Shown in pieces: positions 44,838-46,046 of a stretch of DNA of 46,046 nucleotides; within the stretch, counting starts at the first letter, position 1, and every line of letters begins with the position of its first letter. The notes under the pieces are model-generated. The model was not told where the DNA came from and did no database searches. It was given only the letters and a program-made list of their open reading frames with translations. Source of the DNA: a virus; IMG/VR virus record IMGVR_UViG_3300020125_000503, positions 1 to 46,046 of that record; one strand, given 5' to 3'. The position numbers and the translations under genes were made by a program.

Positions 44838-45265
44838 CGGTGCGCCTCGGGTTGGAAAAGCGCCGGTCTCTCCCGGCTGTCACGCCATTGCTTGGAGGCG
44901 ACGTTCCACCGCTGGGCCCCGCCGCCAGCTCGGCCTACTTGCGGGCCCGCGCCGTCCCGACCAGCGCCCGCGTTCGTTTGGGATAAAGCGCCCGGCCGAC
45001 GGGCGGAGGGGGCGCACCGCCCGTCGGCATCGAGTTGCGACCTCGGGCCTTGGATCCTCGCGCACGTGCTCGGACCAGCGTCGGGCGCGACTCGGGTTGC
45101 GACCCCGGGATGCGAAAAGGTGCCCCGATAGCTTCGTTTCTCCGTCGGCGGGCAAGAGCTCGAGCCCGCAAACGCCGAGTCGTCGGAGCATCGACGCCGC
45201 GACTTCGCGCTCGACTTGCAGTCGAGGAGCGCCGCCACGAAGCCTTCAGCGGGCAAGTCGATCAT
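44834..45265 (-). CDS. Doubtful 143-residue protein, frame uncertain
   Basis: The ATG shares a base with the stop upstream (TGATG), and the stop overlaps the next ATG (ATGA), so coupling supports this frame. The first 20 residues (MIDLPAEGFVAALLDCKSSA) look coding, but after about residue 45 the sequence is of low quality. A second minus frame, 45171-44935, gives a more natural end (GGAPPPPVGRALYPKRTRAL). A frameshift error or two overlapping genes are possible. Confidence 0.4.
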   Translation of the reverse strand: MIDLPAEGFVAALLDCKSSAKSRRRCSDDSAFAGSSSCPPTEKRSYRGTFSHPGVATRVAPDAGPSTCARIQGPRSQLDADGRCAPSARRPGALSQTNAGAGRDGAGPQVGRAGGGAQRWNVASKQWRDSRERPALFQPEAHR

Positions 45266-45459
45266 CAGCTGCTGCTCCTCTTCGGCTGCACGACATGTGG
45301 AGATGAAAGCCAGCGCGCGGCGTGCTCGAGCTGATCGCGCGCGAGCGTCAGGCACGAGAAGGCCTCGCAATTGGTCGGCGTCGCGAGCTCGAGCGCGCGC
45401 GCGAGCTCGAGCGCGCGCGCCGTCTGCTCGCGCACCATCTCCACCGACGGGCAGCTCAC
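45265..45459 (-). CDS. Small helical protein
   Basis: A 64-residue protein with SVEMVREQTARALELARALE and a further helix LTLARDQLEHAARWL. A perfect 18-base tandem duplication near 45388-45423 encodes the repeated Ala-Arg-Ala-Leu-Glu-Leu, so the helix may vary in length between related phages. It is coupled to both neighbours (ATGA at 45456-45459). Confidence 0.7.
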   Translation of the reverse strand: MSCPSVEMVREQTARALELARALELATPTNCEAFSCLTLARDQLEHAARWLSSPHVVQPKRSSS

Positions 45460-45770
45460 GACGACGCTGACGCCGCCGTTTCTCGCTTGCCGCCCTGTTC
45501 CTGTTCCTGTTCCTGCTCGCGATAGCGGGCTTCGATCGCTTCGCGAAGAAGAATCCGAATGGCATCGGTGCGGGTGGCCGCGCGGACGACGCTCGCCGGC
45601 TTCTTTTTGCTCGCGCTCCCGCCCATCCGCCCGAGCACCTTGGCGGCCCTTTCTTCGGCTGCCCGCGTGATCTCGTCCGCGACGTGGTCGACCTGCGCCA
45701 CGAGAATGGGCTCGAGCAAGAAATTGACCCGGATGAAAGGCCGCTTGCTCGGCCGCTCGTCTTTGTTCAT
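45456..45770 (-). CDS. Ribbon-helix-helix DNA-binding protein
   Basis: A 104-residue protein. A strand FIRVNFLLEPILVAQVDHVA (12-31) is followed by a Lys-rich loop and then TRTDAIRILLREAIEARYRE (66-85), where RTDAIR and the following helix are typical of ribbon-helix-helix repressors and partition regulators. The loop is longer than usual. The C-terminus is Gln/Glu-rich (EQEQEQEQ). ATG 45770 overlaps the upstream stop; ATG 45779 is also possible. It is a candidate operon repressor or segregation protein. Confidence 0.65.
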   Translation of the reverse strand: MNKDERPSKRPFIRVNFLLEPILVAQVDHVADEITRAAEERAAKVLGRMGGSASKKKPASVVRAATRTDAIRILLREAIEARYREQEQEQEQGGKRETAASASS

Positions 45771-45943
45771 TGCTGACATTGGCGTGTGTCCTTCTTCAGG
45801 GTGTTCTCGACGGCAAATGCGTGTGCTTCGCTGAGACAGCCCGCGCAGAGGTTGACGTTCGGGAAAACGAAGACGACCACCGGCTGGGGCTCGCCACATT
45901 CGTCGCACCGCCCGTCGGGCAGAAAATCGAGTCCAAAACTCAC
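45767..45943 (-). CDS. Small zinc-ribbon protein at the circular join
   Basis: A 58-residue protein with C13/C16 (RCDECGE) and C33/C36 (LCAGCLSE), a classic small zinc ribbon. GTG 45943 overlaps the stop of the gene seen at 21-323 once the molecule is closed. GAGAAGG sits nine bases before it, so GTG 45949 is less likely. The first bases also appear at 1-24 in the repeated end. Confidence 0.7.
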   Translation of the reverse strand: MSFGLDFLPDGRCDECGEPQPVVVFVFPNVNLCAGCLSEAHAFAVENTLKKDTRQCQQ

Positions 45944-46046
45944 GGCCACACCTTCTCGATGGCAGCGACCGCTTCACGGAGCGCCGCGCGCCCGGCCGCG
46001 TCGAGCGGGCAGCCCGCGACGGTCTGCTCGGTGTCGATGGCGTCGG
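45920..46046. repeat. Terminal direct repeat, right copy
   Basis: Identical to bases 1-127. Removing one copy gives a unique circular length of about 45,919 bp. The minus-strand operon then reads continuously from 921 down to 1, and from 45919 down to 37556. Confidence 0.95.

Noticed and set aside
44935-45171. Alternative 78-residue minus-strand gene
   Set aside because: Its end looks natural, but it needs a TTG start without ribosome-binding site and breaks the stop/start overlaps kept by the frame at 44834-45265. Noted there as a doubt.

Overview
The window looks like one complete tailed-phage genome from a GC-rich bacterial host. The first 127 bases recur exactly as the last 127 (1-127 = 45920-46046). 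This is the overlap an assembler leaves on a circular or circularly permuted molecule, so the unique genome is about 45,919 bp. A minus-strand operon runs through the join: genes at 921-21 continue at 45943 and below. The head and tail genes are of the Mu-like contractile (myovirus) type. I see no transposase, tyrosine integrase, tRNA, rRNA or CRISPR array. The host is probably a member of the Myxococcota (inference), because a cargo-type lipoprotein at 7225-7746 has the Asp/Ala-rich linker and cysteine-rich body typical of that group.

Layout. (1) 922-3000 is a regulatory region with divergent genes, palindromes and a zinc/helix-turn-helix protein. (2) 2810-6155 is an early plus-strand cluster. 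It includes a bacterial-type Ku protein and a small serine recombinase, joined through three small genes by start/stop overlaps; downstream lies a perfect 28-bp palindrome with a 2-bp centre. (3) 6469-10614 holds mostly small unknown genes, including a secreted cysteine-rich lipoprotein, zinc proteins, SH3-like proteins and membrane peptides. (4) 10589-20210 is packaging and head: probable small terminase, large terminase, DUF935-type portal, S49 protease with nested scaffold, head fibre/decoration, Com-like zinc protein, major capsid and connectors. (5) 20214-34900 is tail: terminator, sheath, tube, chaperones, tape measure, baseplate, adhesin and fibres, interrupted by a minus-strand lipoprotein gene (33098-32895). 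(6) 34921-37559 holds a secreted protein, membrane proteins and a GH75-like lysis enzyme.

(7) 45943-37556 and 921-21 form a minus-strand operon that meets the late operon tail to tail at about 37,557. It encodes a HerA-type ATPase with duplicated C-terminal winged-helix-like repeats, a large Rep_trans-like replication initiator with zinc-finger insertions, a ribbon-helix-helix protein and several small zinc proteins, two of which are paralogues.

The genes suggest a phage with its own DNA-end and replication machinery: Ku for end joining or circularisation, a serine recombinase with a candidate crossover site, a plasmid/filamentous-phage-like Rep, and a HerA ATPase. A phage-plasmid lifestyle is a reasonable hypothesis. 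Two further patterns stand out. The leaders of the most highly expressed virion genes share a direct-repeat plus hairpin element, and two exchangeable domains recur in different virion proteins. Functions were assigned by reading motifs and gene order; no database search was possible.
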